A stretch of 64,000 bases of DNA. It comes from Corella eumyota. Lineage: Eukaryota > Chordata > Ascidiacea > Phlebobranchia > Corellidae. The notes under the pieces were generated by a model, which was given only the letters and a program-made list of their open reading frames with translations, had not been told where the DNA came from and ran no database searches. Shown one piece after another: positions 35,401 through 46,200 of the stretch (positions are counted from its first letter, which is position 1; each line of letters opens with the position of its first letter). The stretch spans positions 8,370,001 through 8,434,000 of the forward strand of contig OY720099.1 in the NCBI GenBank assembly GCA_963082875.1, in the 5' to 3' direction. The position numbers and the translations under genes are program-made.

Positions 35401-36115
35401 ACGTAAGGACAAATTTAGTAAAAATTATCAAAGGATCACACATTACTTCAACCTTGTTACAAAGAAATATTTTGAAAACTTTTAAGAATAGATTAACTTA
35501 TGTTCAATAAAATAAACAATAATGATATATATACTTGATAAATAGCATCGGATGTTAATTCACTGCTTGGATTTCCACTATGGGGGTTGCCATAAACGTT
35601 GCTTAACAAATCTTTTGTGTATTCACTTATTTGACTATGAGAATATAATGTTGAACCAGCATGGTCCATATAAATCACATCTAAAATTATAAATAAATCA
35701 ATTTATTACTTTTATATTTTTATTTAACATTCGAAAAAAAAAAGTTTTTTTAATATTATATATTTTTGTCCTCGATTTGGAAAGGTCGGCAGCATGTCCT
35801 AAACACAGTCTCAAGTTGTCTGTGGCAGTTTGTGATATTATAGATTAAATTTGCCTGTTACATAAGCTGCTAATTAAGTGTTGGTTCAGCAAAAGTTTAT
35901 ACAGTTTATAGCGCCTTACTTAAAAAAGCTACAGCATGAGACCAGTGGGGATCGAACTCAGGACCTCATTCAGTCATGTATAAAAATTACACATTTTAAA
36001 ATTTGTTGAAATATAGTCTGTTAACTTGTAAACATAAACCTTTTATTGTTGGAAATTCCGTTTGTCTTATTGCCTTTAAATTTCTTGGGTAATCATTATC
36101 TTCAGATAAACACAT
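29484..36115 (-). CDS. MOCOS: Molybdenum cofactor sulfurase
   Basis: Adds the terminal sulfur to the molybdenum cofactor of xanthine dehydrogenase and aldehyde oxidase in the cytosol. Sixteen exons: 36040-36115, 35535-35680, 35108-35225, 33855-33960, 33460-33549, 33289-33392, 32732-32860, 32275-32407, 32051-32173, 31818-31952, 31587-31722, 31158-31295, 30950-31075, 30628-30782, 30218-30310, 29484-30141; 821 residues against 888 in human. The N-terminal part is a class V aminotransferase-like desulfurase: [33 protein letters not shown], the PLP lysine at about 250 in [11 protein letters not shown], and the persulfide-region cysteines in [12 protein letters not shown]. The C-terminal part is a MOSC domain ([23 protein letters not shown]). 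The intron after 32732 uses a GC donor (ACAG|GCAAGT). The donor after 30628 (CAG|GTTCAA) is the weakest junction. Confidence 0.94.
33605..33795 (-). repeat. SINE family B, degraded copy in a MOCOS intron
   Basis: Reverse copy: a tRNA-like head ends near 33790 (GTAGTCTAGTGTTCTGGCCACTAC on the plus strand is abbreviated here to its pattern), followed by a diverged body. Weaker match than the copies at 24537 and 61986. Confidence 0.5.
33996..34172 (-). repeat. SINE family A, near complete copy in a MOCOS intron
   Basis: Contains GGGCTCAAGGGCGAATAGTG on the plus strand, identical to the copy near 12230, and the hairpin-like tail CCCCTTAAGGGGATAGG. Confidence 0.8.
35769..35985 (-). repeat. SINE family B in a MOCOS intron
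   Basis: Reverse copy with CTCAAGTTGTCTGTGGCAG, TTTATAGCGCCTTACT and a B-box remnant GATCGAACTCAGGACC, all shared with the copy at 24537. The outer part of the tRNA-like head is missing. Confidence 0.75.
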
Positions 36116-36639
36116 AATAATTCACTATTTGAACGATGTTCAACTCAGGTCTGTACATCACAAGAAGGAATACTGCTGTCTTTTTTAGCTATTACAAAAA
36201 TTCACTGCAATGATACCTACAGCAGCTAGATTTGCATAACATACTGAACATATATTTTAAGTTACGTAACAACCAGCTGACCAGACAATTGACAATATGC
36301 TGTTTGTTACATAGGTTTGCAAAGCTTCGCACAAAATAATTTTTTGTAATTTTTTATAGCTAACTCATTAAAATTAGAGTATTATTAACTATATTTGATT
36401 AAAAAACATCTAAAAATTATTGATTTTCAATAGCCTCAATACATTCAATGTTTTTGTATTTTGCATTGCCGATAAAACTTATATAACTAAAATGCTTTGC
36501 GGAACAAGGCGGAAAAAAAGTATTTCCGCTAATGCGTTATTGTATCAATGCGCTAATATTAAACCAAAAAAACATTATATTGAATTCTTAAAAACCGTAA
36601 TTTAGCAAAACCCAGGTCGTCAACATAATTTAAAGGGCA

Positions 36640-36775
36640 TTTTCTAGGTGTCTGTTATGATGTTAAAGTGTCTAGTAGTAGATAAACTAGCGTCACCAGC
36701 TTATGGATTTGACCCGGAACATTAGGTTAAGGGGTAACACTCCAACTACGTAATCTATTATCTCACTATTCAATA
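36640..36775 (-). repeat. tRNA-like repeat, family C
   Basis: Resembles segments at about 42340-42475, 48530-48680 and 62270-62400: an AAAGRGNATTTTCCTAG-like start, then a reverse B-box (GGATTTGACCCGG here, GATTCGAACCGG at 42419). A third, more degraded tRNA-derived family is inferred. Confidence 0.45.
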
Positions 36776-37084
36776 AAAATGCTACCTATGCATTTCTGAA
36801 TAGGCACAGTTAATGGGTTGCATAAAAAGTAACATTGTTAAACTGTTTAAATTCATATTTAATTAAAACAAACTAAGAAATAACAAAACAAATGATTTAC
36901 AATTTAGTAAAATTTTTATCTTAACAAACAATGGCCCAACGGATTTCAGTCACCCCACAAAAAAATTAATAAAACTGGTGGTCACATATACATTTAAAAC
37001 TTGGGTAACAAAGAAATTCACACATTTTGTTTCACACAAATAAATTTAATCTGAAATTAAATAATTTGTTTTTGTTATTTCTTA

Positions 37085-37640
37085 GTAATATTTAATCTAA
37101 AATAAAGTGTAACACCTAATTTTTTTGTTGTTTAGTTTTTTTACTTTTTTAACTTGTTTAAAATGATTTCAGGAACAACAAGATATAAGATTATGATAGA
37201 ATGTTCTTAAGCTCCAAATGTACCAGTTAAATAATAAATATATAAAAAAAAAAATAATTTTTGTTTTTAAATACATATTTTTATAAGACTATTGATTATA
37301 GCAAGCAATTCTTAGTAATAAAACTTTTAAAACAACATTTAAGTAAGATAAAAATTCTGAAAAAAATTTGTATATATTTGATTGTTTTTAATAAAAATAA
37401 AATACCTTGCTCAGATGGAATAAAAGGGTACCACTGATGTATCGTCTTAATCTTTAGTAAGAAGTTGGGCTGCATTTGTTATTTCTTTTGTCCAGGTTAC
37501 TTTTTTGGTAAAAATGTGTTTTTTAGAAAATAATAAAAAAATGGTACAACTATTATAATATTTAGTACATTAATGCAACTTTTATTTTAAACTTTACCAC
37601 TTCTATGGCAAAGCCTGAAAAGGACGCTATTAAAATACCA
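37085..37640 (-). pseudogene. Partial unprocessed copy of ABCD3 exons 6-7 and their introns
   Basis: About 0.5 kb that parallels 47320-47940 in the working ABCD3 gene. The exon 7 equivalent (about 37150-37250) and the exon 6 equivalent (about 37405-37505) are both recognisable, and intron sequence between and beyond them also matches, so it arose from DNA duplication and not from mRNA. It is dead: the GCTCAAGGACC of exon 7 has become GCTTAAGAAC, creating an in-frame stop; the exon 7 donor GG-GT has changed; and there are small indels. No other ABCD3 exons were seen nearby. It lies about 10 kb from its source, on the same strand, with the TPR gene in between. Confidence 0.8.
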
Positions 37641-38438
37641 TTTTTTGCAAACTGTAATAGTAGCGGGAACATTATATATTTATAAGCGCCATTTTAAATA
37701 GTAATAACCTATAATTAGATATATATATATATAGCAATCATGGAATTGGGATTAAGGGTAGATGTAGAGTTGAAAGTTTTTTAAAAGTAGCAAGATAATT
37801 GGCGAGGACTGCTAACTACAAGTAATGTTTAAGGAACTTATGACTATATACTTGTTTTATTAAATATAACACTTTTATATAAGGACCTTGGATTTATTAA
37901 TCAAACAAACTAAAATAGCAAACTGTAAAAGCAAGTTCAAAGTTAAAAAGTTTTAATTTGTGCAGGTTTTTAAGTTTTTTTATATAAGTGTAAATTGACA
38001 ATACTTAAACAAAGTCAGCATTTATGATGCTTTATTAGTTTTTTTGTTCAGCTTTTTTTACTGCTTTAAACTGGCTTATAAATATAATTCTATATAACTA
38101 TGTTAAAATTTTTACGGCCTTCATATGTTTACGACCTACTCGGTTGTTATTTGCACTAACTTCAAGAACTTTAACGACTTATTCATTGCTTTTTATTAGA
38201 TTTTAGTTTATAACGATTGGTTGGGGTTGGCAGTTAATATAAATTTTATTGCCAAATTTGTTGTAAAACAGTTTGTTGGCATAACTTAATGGATTTCGAA
38301 GTTTATGTTTTAACTCTACTGTAAAATAACTAAATTTGAGATTTTTAGGATTTTACATTGATTAGGTTTTTTAATCTAATATTAGACCAAGCTTAATGGT
38401 AATATTGTTTTTAATAAAACAAGCAAACACGTTTACTA

Positions 38439-41400
38439 ATGGATACAGAAAAAGAGATTGTTGAACAACTTCAACAAATTTGTGACAACAATGGAAAAGA
38501 AATATTTCCCGTACAATCTGCAAAACTTTTCCACAAACTTGGCTTAATTTACAAAACTGAAGGTTTACAACAGGCTGACAAAATCAAATTAATTCAAAGT
38601 GCAGCTTTGTTAAACGCATCTATTGTTAGAAAACCTGAAAATGTAAAAGAAATTAAACAACATCTAAATCAATTTTGCGTTGATTTACTTAAAGTTGCAA
38701 ATGCAGCAAACCAAGAAGCAGATTTAATTAAATATTCTGAAATAATTGCTAAAAATGTTACAGAAATGAGAAAAAAGGTAAATGAGATACTTGTTACTTT
38801 TCCTCCGATTTCCGAAGACATATCTAACGAGGAGTTTACAAAACTTAAAGACCAAAAGGTTGAAGCTATAAGCAATCTGCAATATATTATAAGTGAAGAT
38901 TATAAAGAGATTATGAACTGTCTTGCTGGGTTTTGTGAAGAAATAATGGGAAATCCCCCATGTGAATATGCTTTAGTCGGACTTGGATCACTTTCACGAA
39001 GAGAAATAACCCCTTACTCTGATTTTGAAAATGTCATAGTTTTGAATAACAAAATCACAGAAATGAGTGAAAAGTACCAAGAAAAAATAAAAAAATACTT
39101 TAGGTGGTTTGCTGTGTTCTTTCAAATTGTTTTGATTAATCTCGGCGAAACTAACATATCTAGAGTCCAAATCCCAACCTTAAATAGTGGAGATCAAAAC
39201 AAGTTTAACTTTTATGATGCTGTTACACCCATAGGCATTTCCTTTGATGGAATGGTACCTCATGCTTGTAAATTTCCATTAGGAAGACAGGTTAAAACAA
39301 AAAACAAACCATTTACACTTGAACTAATTCAAACAGTCAACAAAATGGCCAGTTTTATCAAGTCAAAAGAAAATATAAAAAATGGTTACTATTTAGCTGA
39401 TATGTTAATGACATCTTGTTTTGTTGCTGGTAGTCAACAATTATATCAGCAATTTCAAATAAATGTTGATAAGGAAATAAGTTTATTGGACAAAGAACAA
39501 TATTATTTAATTGTAAAAAATCAAATCAATAAAAATAAAAAAGATTTTGATGTTTTAAACCAATTAAATAATATAGGGTACATTAAAAACCTAAACATAA
39601 AAAGAATGGTTTACAGAAGTTCAACTATATTTGTTTCGGCAATAGGTAAAATTTATGGCTATAAAGAATCATGTTGCTTTGATATTTTGGATACGCTAAT
39701 GCAAAAAAATAAATTAACAGAAAAAGTTGGTTGCAATCTTAAATTTGCTATTGCTGTTGCATGTGAGACGAGATTAAGAGTTTACATGAATAAGAAATCA
39801 CAAGATGATACAATTCAACAATCAGAAATAAAAAGTACATTTATAAATAACACGGTGGGAATAAAAAGCATTGTTGAATATTTTTCATTAATTAATAAAT
39901 TTCAAGAACAATTGCCTGAATTAGATAAAAAAGAAAAGCCTACAAACCCTTTGATTTTTGTAATTTGTATGGTTTTAGGTTTTTATACCTTTGCTATAAA
40001 ATGGTGGAACCAGGAAAAATGCAAAACTGAGTTTGCTAATAAAACAAAGGAGTATGTTTCTTTTTGTCATCATGGAATTGGTTTGTGCAAATACATGCTG
40101 GGTCAATATAAAGCAGCATTATCGGATTTCCAAACTTCACTTGAAATCGGCCACCAAATTGTCGACGATTCAACTGAAAGCAATGATGATTCTAGTTGTT
40201 ATTATTGGATTGGATTGTGCAAATACATGCTCGGTAACTATAATGAAGCATTATTTGATTTCCAAGCTTCACTTGAAATCCGCCACCAAGTTGTCGACAA
40301 TTTAACCAAAAGCAACAATGTTGCTGATTGTTATTATTGGATTGGATTGAGCAAATATGAGCTCGGCCAATATAAAGAAGCGTTATCCGATATTCAAGCT
40401 TCACTTAAAATCCGCCATCAAGTTCCTGACGATCCAACCAAAAGCAATAATGTTGCTAATTGTCATTATTGGATTGGATTGTGTGAATATGAACTCGATC
40501 AATATCAAAAAGCATTATCCGATATCCAAGCTTCACTTAAAATTCGCCACCAAATTGGCGAGGATCCAACCGAAAGCAATAATGTTGCTAATTGTCATTA
40601 TGGGATTGGATTGTGCAAATGTAAGCTTGGTCAACATAAAGAAGCATTATGCGATTTCCAAACTTCACAAAAAATTCGCCAAAAAATTAATAATGATCCA
40701 ACTAATAGCAGTTATGTTGCTGAAAATTATTATCGAATAGGATTGTGCAAAGATAAGCTTGGCCATTATGATGAAGCATTGACCGATTTTCAAACTTCAC
40801 TTGAAATCCGCCAACAATTTAATGACAATCCAACTATTAGCAGTTATGTTGCTGAAGGGCATTATCGGATAGGAATGTGCAAAGATAAGCTTGGTCATTA
40901 TAAAGAAGCATTAAACGATTTCCAAACTTCACTTGAAATCCGCCAACAAATTAATGATGATCCAACTAATAGCGGTTATGTTGCTGAAAGTCATTTTCGA
41001 ATAGGATTTTGCAAATATAAGCTCAATCAATATAAAGAAGCATTAATTGATTTCCAAACTTCACTTAAAATCCGCCAACGAGTTGTCGACGATCCAACTA
41101 ATAGAGGTTATGTTGCTAACAATTATAATTTGATTGGAATGTGCAAATGTGTACTTGGTCAATATAAGGAAGCATTATCTAATTTCCAAACTTTACTTAA
41201 AATCCGCCACCAAATTGTCGGTGATCCAACTAAAAGTAGTGATGTTGCTAGCAATCATTATTGGATAGGATTGTGTAAATATGAGCTCGGTCAACATAAA
41301 GAAGCTTTGTCTAATTTCCAAACTGAACTAAAAATCCACAACCAAATTGTCAGCGATCCAACTAAAAGCAGTGATGTTGCAAAGTCCCATTTATGGATTG

Positions 41401-41723
41401 GATTGTGCCATTATGAGCTTGGTCAAAATAAAAAAGCATTATTCTTTTTACAAACTGCACTTGAAATCCACCAACAAATTGATGACAATCCAAGTAAAAG
41501 CGTTGGTGTTGCTGAGGATCATTATATGATTGGATTGTGCAAATATGAGCTCGGTCAATATCAAGAAGCATTAGATGATTTCCAAACTTCTCTTACGATC
41601 TACCAACAAGCCGGCAAAAATCCAGTCACAATAAAGATATGTGAAGTTTTGATAAAAAAATGTAAGGCCATACTATGTGATGCCATGCCATTTATTTTAA
41701 AGTTTGTAGTAAAGAAATGTTAA
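38439..41723 (+). CDS. Nucleotidyltransferase (GlnD/DUF294-like) - TPR repeat protein
   Basis: Intronless, 1094 residues. Residues 181-197 (GLGSLSRREITPYSDFE) fit the Pol-beta-type nucleotidyltransferase signature hG-GS ... D-x-E, closest in my memory to GlnD/DUF294 enzymes; the two metal-binding acidic residues D195 and E197 are kept. A likely partner segment is FDAVTPIGISFDGMVPHACKFPLGR. A hydrophobic stretch at about 503-522 could span a membrane or be a buried helix. From H544 to about 1071 there are 12 tandem TPR-type units of exactly 44 residues (132 bases), consensus HYWIGLCKYELGQYKEALSD then FQTSLKIRHQI. Similar nucleotidyltransferase-TPR proteins occur in other invertebrates; substrate and role are unknown to me. 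AATAAA lies at 41767-41772. The lack of introns is unlike most neighbouring genes and suggests retroposition or lateral acquisition. Confidence 0.85.
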   Translation: MDTEKEIVEQLQQICDNNGKEIFPVQSAKLFHKLGLIYKTEGLQQADKIKLIQSAALLNASIVRKPENVKEIKQHLNQFCVDLLKVANAANQEADLIKYSEIIAKNVTEMRKKVNEILVTFPPISEDISNEEFTKLKDQKVEAISNLQYIISEDYKEIMNCLAGFCEEIMGNPPCEYALVGLGSLSRREITPYSDFENVIVLNNKITEMSEKYQEKIKKYFRWFAVFFQIVLINLGETNISRVQIPTLNSGDQNKFNFYDAVTPIGISFDGMVPHACKFPLGRQVKTKNKPFTLELIQTVNKMASFIKSKENIKNGYYLADMLMTSCFVAGSQQLYQQFQINVDKEISLLDKEQYYLIVKNQINKNKKDFDVLNQLNNIGYIKNLNIKRMVYRSSTIFVSAIGKIYGYKESCCFDILDTLMQKNKLTEKVGCNLKFAIAVACETRLRVYMNKKSQDDTIQQSEIKSTFINNTVGIKSIVEYFSLINKFQEQLPELDKKEKPTNPLIFVICMVLGFYTFAIKWWNQEKCKTEFANKTKEYVSFCHHGIGLCKYMLGQYKAALSDFQTSLEIGHQIVDDSTESNDDSSCYYWIGLCKYMLGNYNEALFDFQASLEIRHQVVDNLTKSNNVADCYYWIGLSKYELGQYKEALSDIQASLKIRHQVPDDPTKSNNVANCHYWIGLCEYELDQYQKALSDIQASLKIRHQIGEDPTESNNVANCHYGIGLCKCKLGQHKEALCDFQTSQKIRQKINNDPTNSSYVAENYYRIGLCKDKLGHYDEALTDFQTSLEIRQQFNDNPTISSYVAEGHYRIGMCKDKLGHYKEALNDFQTSLEIRQQINDDPTNSGYVAESHFRIGFCKYKLNQYKEALIDFQTSLKIRQRVVDDPTNRGYVANNYNLIGMCKCVLGQYKEALSNFQTLLKIRHQIVGDPTKSSDVASNHYWIGLCKYELGQHKEALSNFQTELKIHNQIVSDPTKSSDVAKSHLWIGLCHYELGQNKKALFFLQTALEIHQQIDDNPSKSVGVAEDHYMIGLCKYELGQYQEALDDFQTSLTIYQQAGKNPVTIKICEVLIKKCKAILCDAMPFILKFVVKKC
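40068..41651 (+). repeat. Twelve tandem 132-base coding repeats (TPR units)
   Basis: Twelve units in frame within the gene at 38439, each 132 bases with no indels between units. Neighbouring units share DNA strings such as GATTTCCAAACTTCACTTGA, and the alternative reading frames are also repetitive, so homogenisation by unequal exchange is likely recent or ongoing. Confidence 0.85.
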
Positions 41724-42339
41724 TTTTTAAAATCCAAGTAGCTGTTAAATTAAACAAATTTTTGTTAATAAATAATTTATTGATTAAATTACACTTAGGT
41801 CCAAATACAATTTTTTTAAATGCAGATTTTTGGTAGTATTAATATTATATTTGTAATACATTAAGTTTAAAATGCTTTTTTACTAGTATTTTACCGTTTT
41901 AAATGAACTAATGTTCTGATTTTTTTAAGCCTAGATGTTTGATGTTCTGATTTTAACCCCTGAACCGGTTTTAGTATAAATATATATATATTTGTTTGCT
42001 AATTTTGAACCTAATGAATTGTACAAACTTAATTTAACTATGATTTTATATTTTAGAAATATTACGATTTATATAAAAATTGTTAAAATTGTTTTAATAT
42101 CATGAATTGCTACAGTAACACCATAAGGCAAATAATAAATCTTGTTTTAAAACTGCAAGTTTTTGAAATGGAATTAGATATGACTTAGACAAATTAAGTA
42201 ACCTGCTGCATTTTAAACAAATGTTCATACGAACATCTGAACACCAATATAGGTTCGTCACTTTAATGCATTATTGTAAATATGCGTTTTCTTACAAAAA
42301 ACTACGTTTTAGCAAAATTTAGGTCAACAAAAATTTAAA

Positions 42340-42475
42340 GAGATTTTCCTGAGAAGGGCTGGGGTAAGAATGTATATAATTTTTAATAAAATAGTGTTAT
42401 CAGATTCTGGCTTATTGATTCGAACCGGGGGATTATATTAAAGAGTAGCACTTCAACAAGTAAATCTTTTTTCAT
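42340..42475 (-). repeat. tRNA-like repeat, family C
   Basis: Reverse B-box GATTCGAACCGG and the tail AAAGAGATTTTCCTGAGAAG resemble the segment at 36640. It abuts a family A SINE, giving a composite of two elements. Confidence 0.45.
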
Positions 42476-42640
42476 ATCACCTTAAAAGGTGATCGGATTT
42501 TTTATGTTTATTGAGAAAGGGTGTGAAGTTGGGACGTGTGCTATATGTAAACGCCAGGATCAAGAGCGAATAGTGTGGCATTGGTTCGGCACTAGAACCT
42601 TCCGCTTGTGTTTAATGCCGTGACCGCTTAACCACACTAC
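42476..42640 (-). repeat. SINE family A
   Basis: Plus strand reads GAGCGAATAGTGTGGCATTG and ends CCGCTTAACCACACTAC; the tail hairpin CACCTTAAAAGGTG is at the left end. Confidence 0.75.
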
Positions 42641-43244
42641 TTACAAATCATTAAAAATCCCACGTATGCATTTACTATTTTGTATATTAACATAAAAAAT
42701 TTAAGTGACAAAAAATGTCTTACCATTTGTTTAAAGCAAATAATATTTGAATGTATTTTTTCGATTGCAGAATTATATTTAATTTGTACAAAGATAATAT
42801 AAACATATAATGAGAAAAAAATTTATGTTTTTGGACATTAAACCTTATGGGATACTATTTTAAATAAATTAAAGTAACACATATATTTTAACAGGCAAAT
42901 AAATTAGTAAAAACTTTGACGCAATTAAAAAAATTATAAAATACTGCATATAATCACAAAGCCGCACTATTTTTCAAATAAAATATAAAATTACCTAATT
43001 TATTTTTCAGATAAAATTATTTAACCAATGCAATTTACACTCTTTTTAGCATAAAGTAAGTCACAAAAATATTGTATGTGCTTTAAATAATTAATACACA
43101 GGCAATTAATATAGCTCTCTGTCTATACACATTGCATATTTCAAAATTATATTAATTGTAGGAACTGACTTAATACCATTTTTTAATTTGACTAAAATCT
43201 AGCTAAACATGGTAAAACATGATTATATATGAAACTAATTCGGT

Positions 43245-46200
43245 TTAAGAACCAAATTGAGTAGTTTCTTCATCGATTTGTTTAAATTCATATTTTCCTC
43301 TTCCATCCATGTGTAAAAAATACTAAAAACAAGGTTTTATTTAATAAACCTTTTTTACATAACTTTTAAACAGTTAATAGAAAAAAAAATTAATCATCGC
43401 AAAACAATATCCCATAAAATATAAGCCCACTGCCTTCATGAGCTTAGCTCTTACAAAGTCTACATACAAAAAAAGTTAACAAACCAAAAAGAGAGATAAT
43501 ATTCAAAACCAAAAAAATGTAACTGGATTTGGAAAAGACTAAAATTACTTGATGAATAAAGTAGTCTATCCACATTATTAAAAAAATATTCACATTTGAA
43601 AAGAAGTTTATTTCTACTACCTTCAATAAAATATTAATCAATATTTTTAGATTTAAAATAAATAAATTTTAACCTCGTGGTGGCGCCAAAGAGATTTCCT
43701 GTGTGACACAGTGAACAACGTAATCCCAACTTGGCGACAATGTTGATACATAAAACCTTCCACATCAACACTAACAGCACTTGTACATTCATCTAAGATT
43801 GCAAACTGTGGCTTGTGATAAAACAATCGAGCCATCTAAAAATCAATTTCAATTTTGATAAATCTTTATTGCTTTTATGTCGTAGTTCTTGACTAAGACT
43901 AACCATACGGTATAATCTTGTTTTCTTGACCAAAAGAAAAACAATTGGCAGATTAATTCTCAAATATTAATACCTTCTAATATTGTAATCTATTAAAGAC
44001 ATCGCAATACTGGGTTAGGGTAAAAAATGTTAATTTATGTTTAGGCTGTGGAAAAAATTGTAAATAAATACAATATTATTGAATAAAACATAGAAATAAA
44101 CTTTATTACATGCTCACTAACTCTATATACACTAGGGATAAACCCTTTTAAAAAATAAAAGTTTTTTTTTATAAAAGTTTACCGCCATTCTTTGTTTTTC
44201 TCCTCCACTTAAAACATCCATCCAATCTTGCACTGTATTCCAACCTCCCTCTCTCTCCAAGATGTTCTCTAGTTGAACCTTCGTTTTTCGTAAAAAAAAA
44301 ACTTTAAAAGGAGCACGAATAAAGTGTTTATGACAGTTTAAAGTTTTAATTAAATTTAAATTCATCTGTATTTTTGGTACACTTTTTGTTGTAATCTATA
44401 TAAATTTTAAATTTGCTCTGAATTTATTCTTGATGTAAAAAGACCGACTTCACAGCCTAAACATATAGTAACATTCATAATCATGGCCAATTAAAGAATT
44501 GATTCTGGGAGTTTTGAATATTATTTATCATAACTATTCAAAAATTAATTTGCTAATTGTTTTTTGGCGCAGCATGTTAACATCAGGCTTTGGTACAGTT
44601 TATTTTAAACCTTAAAAATAGTTCTAGTAATAGAAACAGAACTAACTATCTGTTTAGGTACATTCCTACTATAACAAAAATAAACTCACCTTTTTGAGGA
44701 AGTCTTCCAGATCTTCATCAGTGTACCTCTTCTGTTTCATCTCCACCATTGTGTCCGGATAAATGACTTGATCTCTTAATGTCCCGAGGGTCATGTAAGG
44801 TCGCTGAGGGACGTAAAACAGCTTGCTGCGATGTGGTTTCGTTAGTTTTCCACCAAATAATGGCCACAACTGAAAAACAAAGATTTGGTTTAGTGACTTT
44901 TCCCTTTCTCTAATAGATTCTAATTTGTGTTAAACTATTACTTCTTTAGTTTGTGCTAGCTAGGTGGTATGTTAGTACATGCAACCTTATTTTGTTTTAT
45001 GTAATTCTATTATTCACTATTAATTTGTTGTTTTATTATTACTTAATATAGAAAAAAGTATGGCTTAACTACCTCGCCAATAACTCGGAATAGCGAGCTT
45101 TTTCCACAACCATTTGGTCCACAAACAATTACATTCACTCCAGACTGGACAGCAAAACTCATATCCTCTATTAAAACATCTCCATTAGGTGTCACCAATG
45201 GTACATGCTCGAATCTTGTAAAAAAAAAAGTATTAAATTCCAGTCGTGTGGTATACCAGTCATTGCATCAGACCACAAGCCAAAGAGTTTCAGGTTTGAG
45301 CCTAACCAATGGCACACTATTAGCCCAAGCCTCGCGTAACAAATAGCTCCAACTCATATTAATATCAAAATTTTTTAAATGCAACTAATCATATTTATTG
45401 TTATATCAAATTAAAATTTAAAAAAATACTGTATATATGTTAAATTTGTTATAAACAAAGTTTACTATACAGGATATTACTTGATTATATTATCCTGAAT
45501 ATTAATGCTTCCACTTCCTGCAACAAGATCCTGTAATTCCTCTTTAGATGAAGAATTGTTGTCAATTGATCTGAAAAAAAATGAAGATATACAAAATTAC
45601 TTTTTGTATCGTTTACTTATCTTTAATGTAACAAGTGGGACTTCATAGTCTAATCATAAAAGGCACATTTTCAAGCTTGCCAAATCAAGAGTTTCCTTTA
45701 AAGTTAATTTAAACTATTGACATTTGCAATTATCTGCTAATGGATTACATTTTATGGGAGAAAATAACTTAACACTTTATCGAAAAACTTAAATACATAA
45801 GAGCGGAAGTTAAAATTTAATTTATAGCCTATGGTGTCTGGTTTCGTACCTACCAAAATTAAGTTAGACAGAAAATGATTTAAAAAAAATATCTTACCTG
45901 TGAACCATTGTTCTTTGATACAACCCCTTGTTTAACTCATCGGTTACTCTCATTAACTCAGTTACACGGGCTGTAAATCTAAAACAGTAAAAATAAGTTA
46001 AATTTACCAAAAGTTTAAAAAACATGCATTCTGTTATGTTTTAACTTAAATTGGCCATTTTATTTGTTACCTCTTAAAAAAAATAAAGTTAAGAAAATAT
46101 TACCCAGCCAGTCGTGACATCTCCCTGCCAGCTAAAACAATTCGACCAATCGCTTGTGACAATCTCACCAACATTCTCCCACTTCTATAATATTCCTAGC

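Larger units (their letters stand above)
36116..38438. other. Spacer between MOCOS and the nucleotidyltransferase-TPR gene
   Basis: Contains a tRNA-like repeat head at about 36640-36775 and the dead ABCD3 fragment at 37085-37640. The rest is A/T-rich. The short ORF at 36420 has no recognisable features. Confidence 0.6.
41724..43244. other. Convergent 3' spacer between the TPR gene and ABCD3
   Basis: Contains the TPR gene's poly(A) signal, a family C tRNA-like head (about 42340-42475) and a family A SINE (42476-42640). No gene is seen. Confidence 0.6.

Noticed and set aside
40033-40740. Other frames of 90 and 127 codons with repeats
   Set aside because: They repeat only because the TPR units are repeated at the DNA level; the main frame is continuous and makes sense.
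40068-41651. Array of regular repeats, considered as CRISPR or minisatellite
   Set aside because: No unique spacers; every unit is a coding TPR of fixed length.
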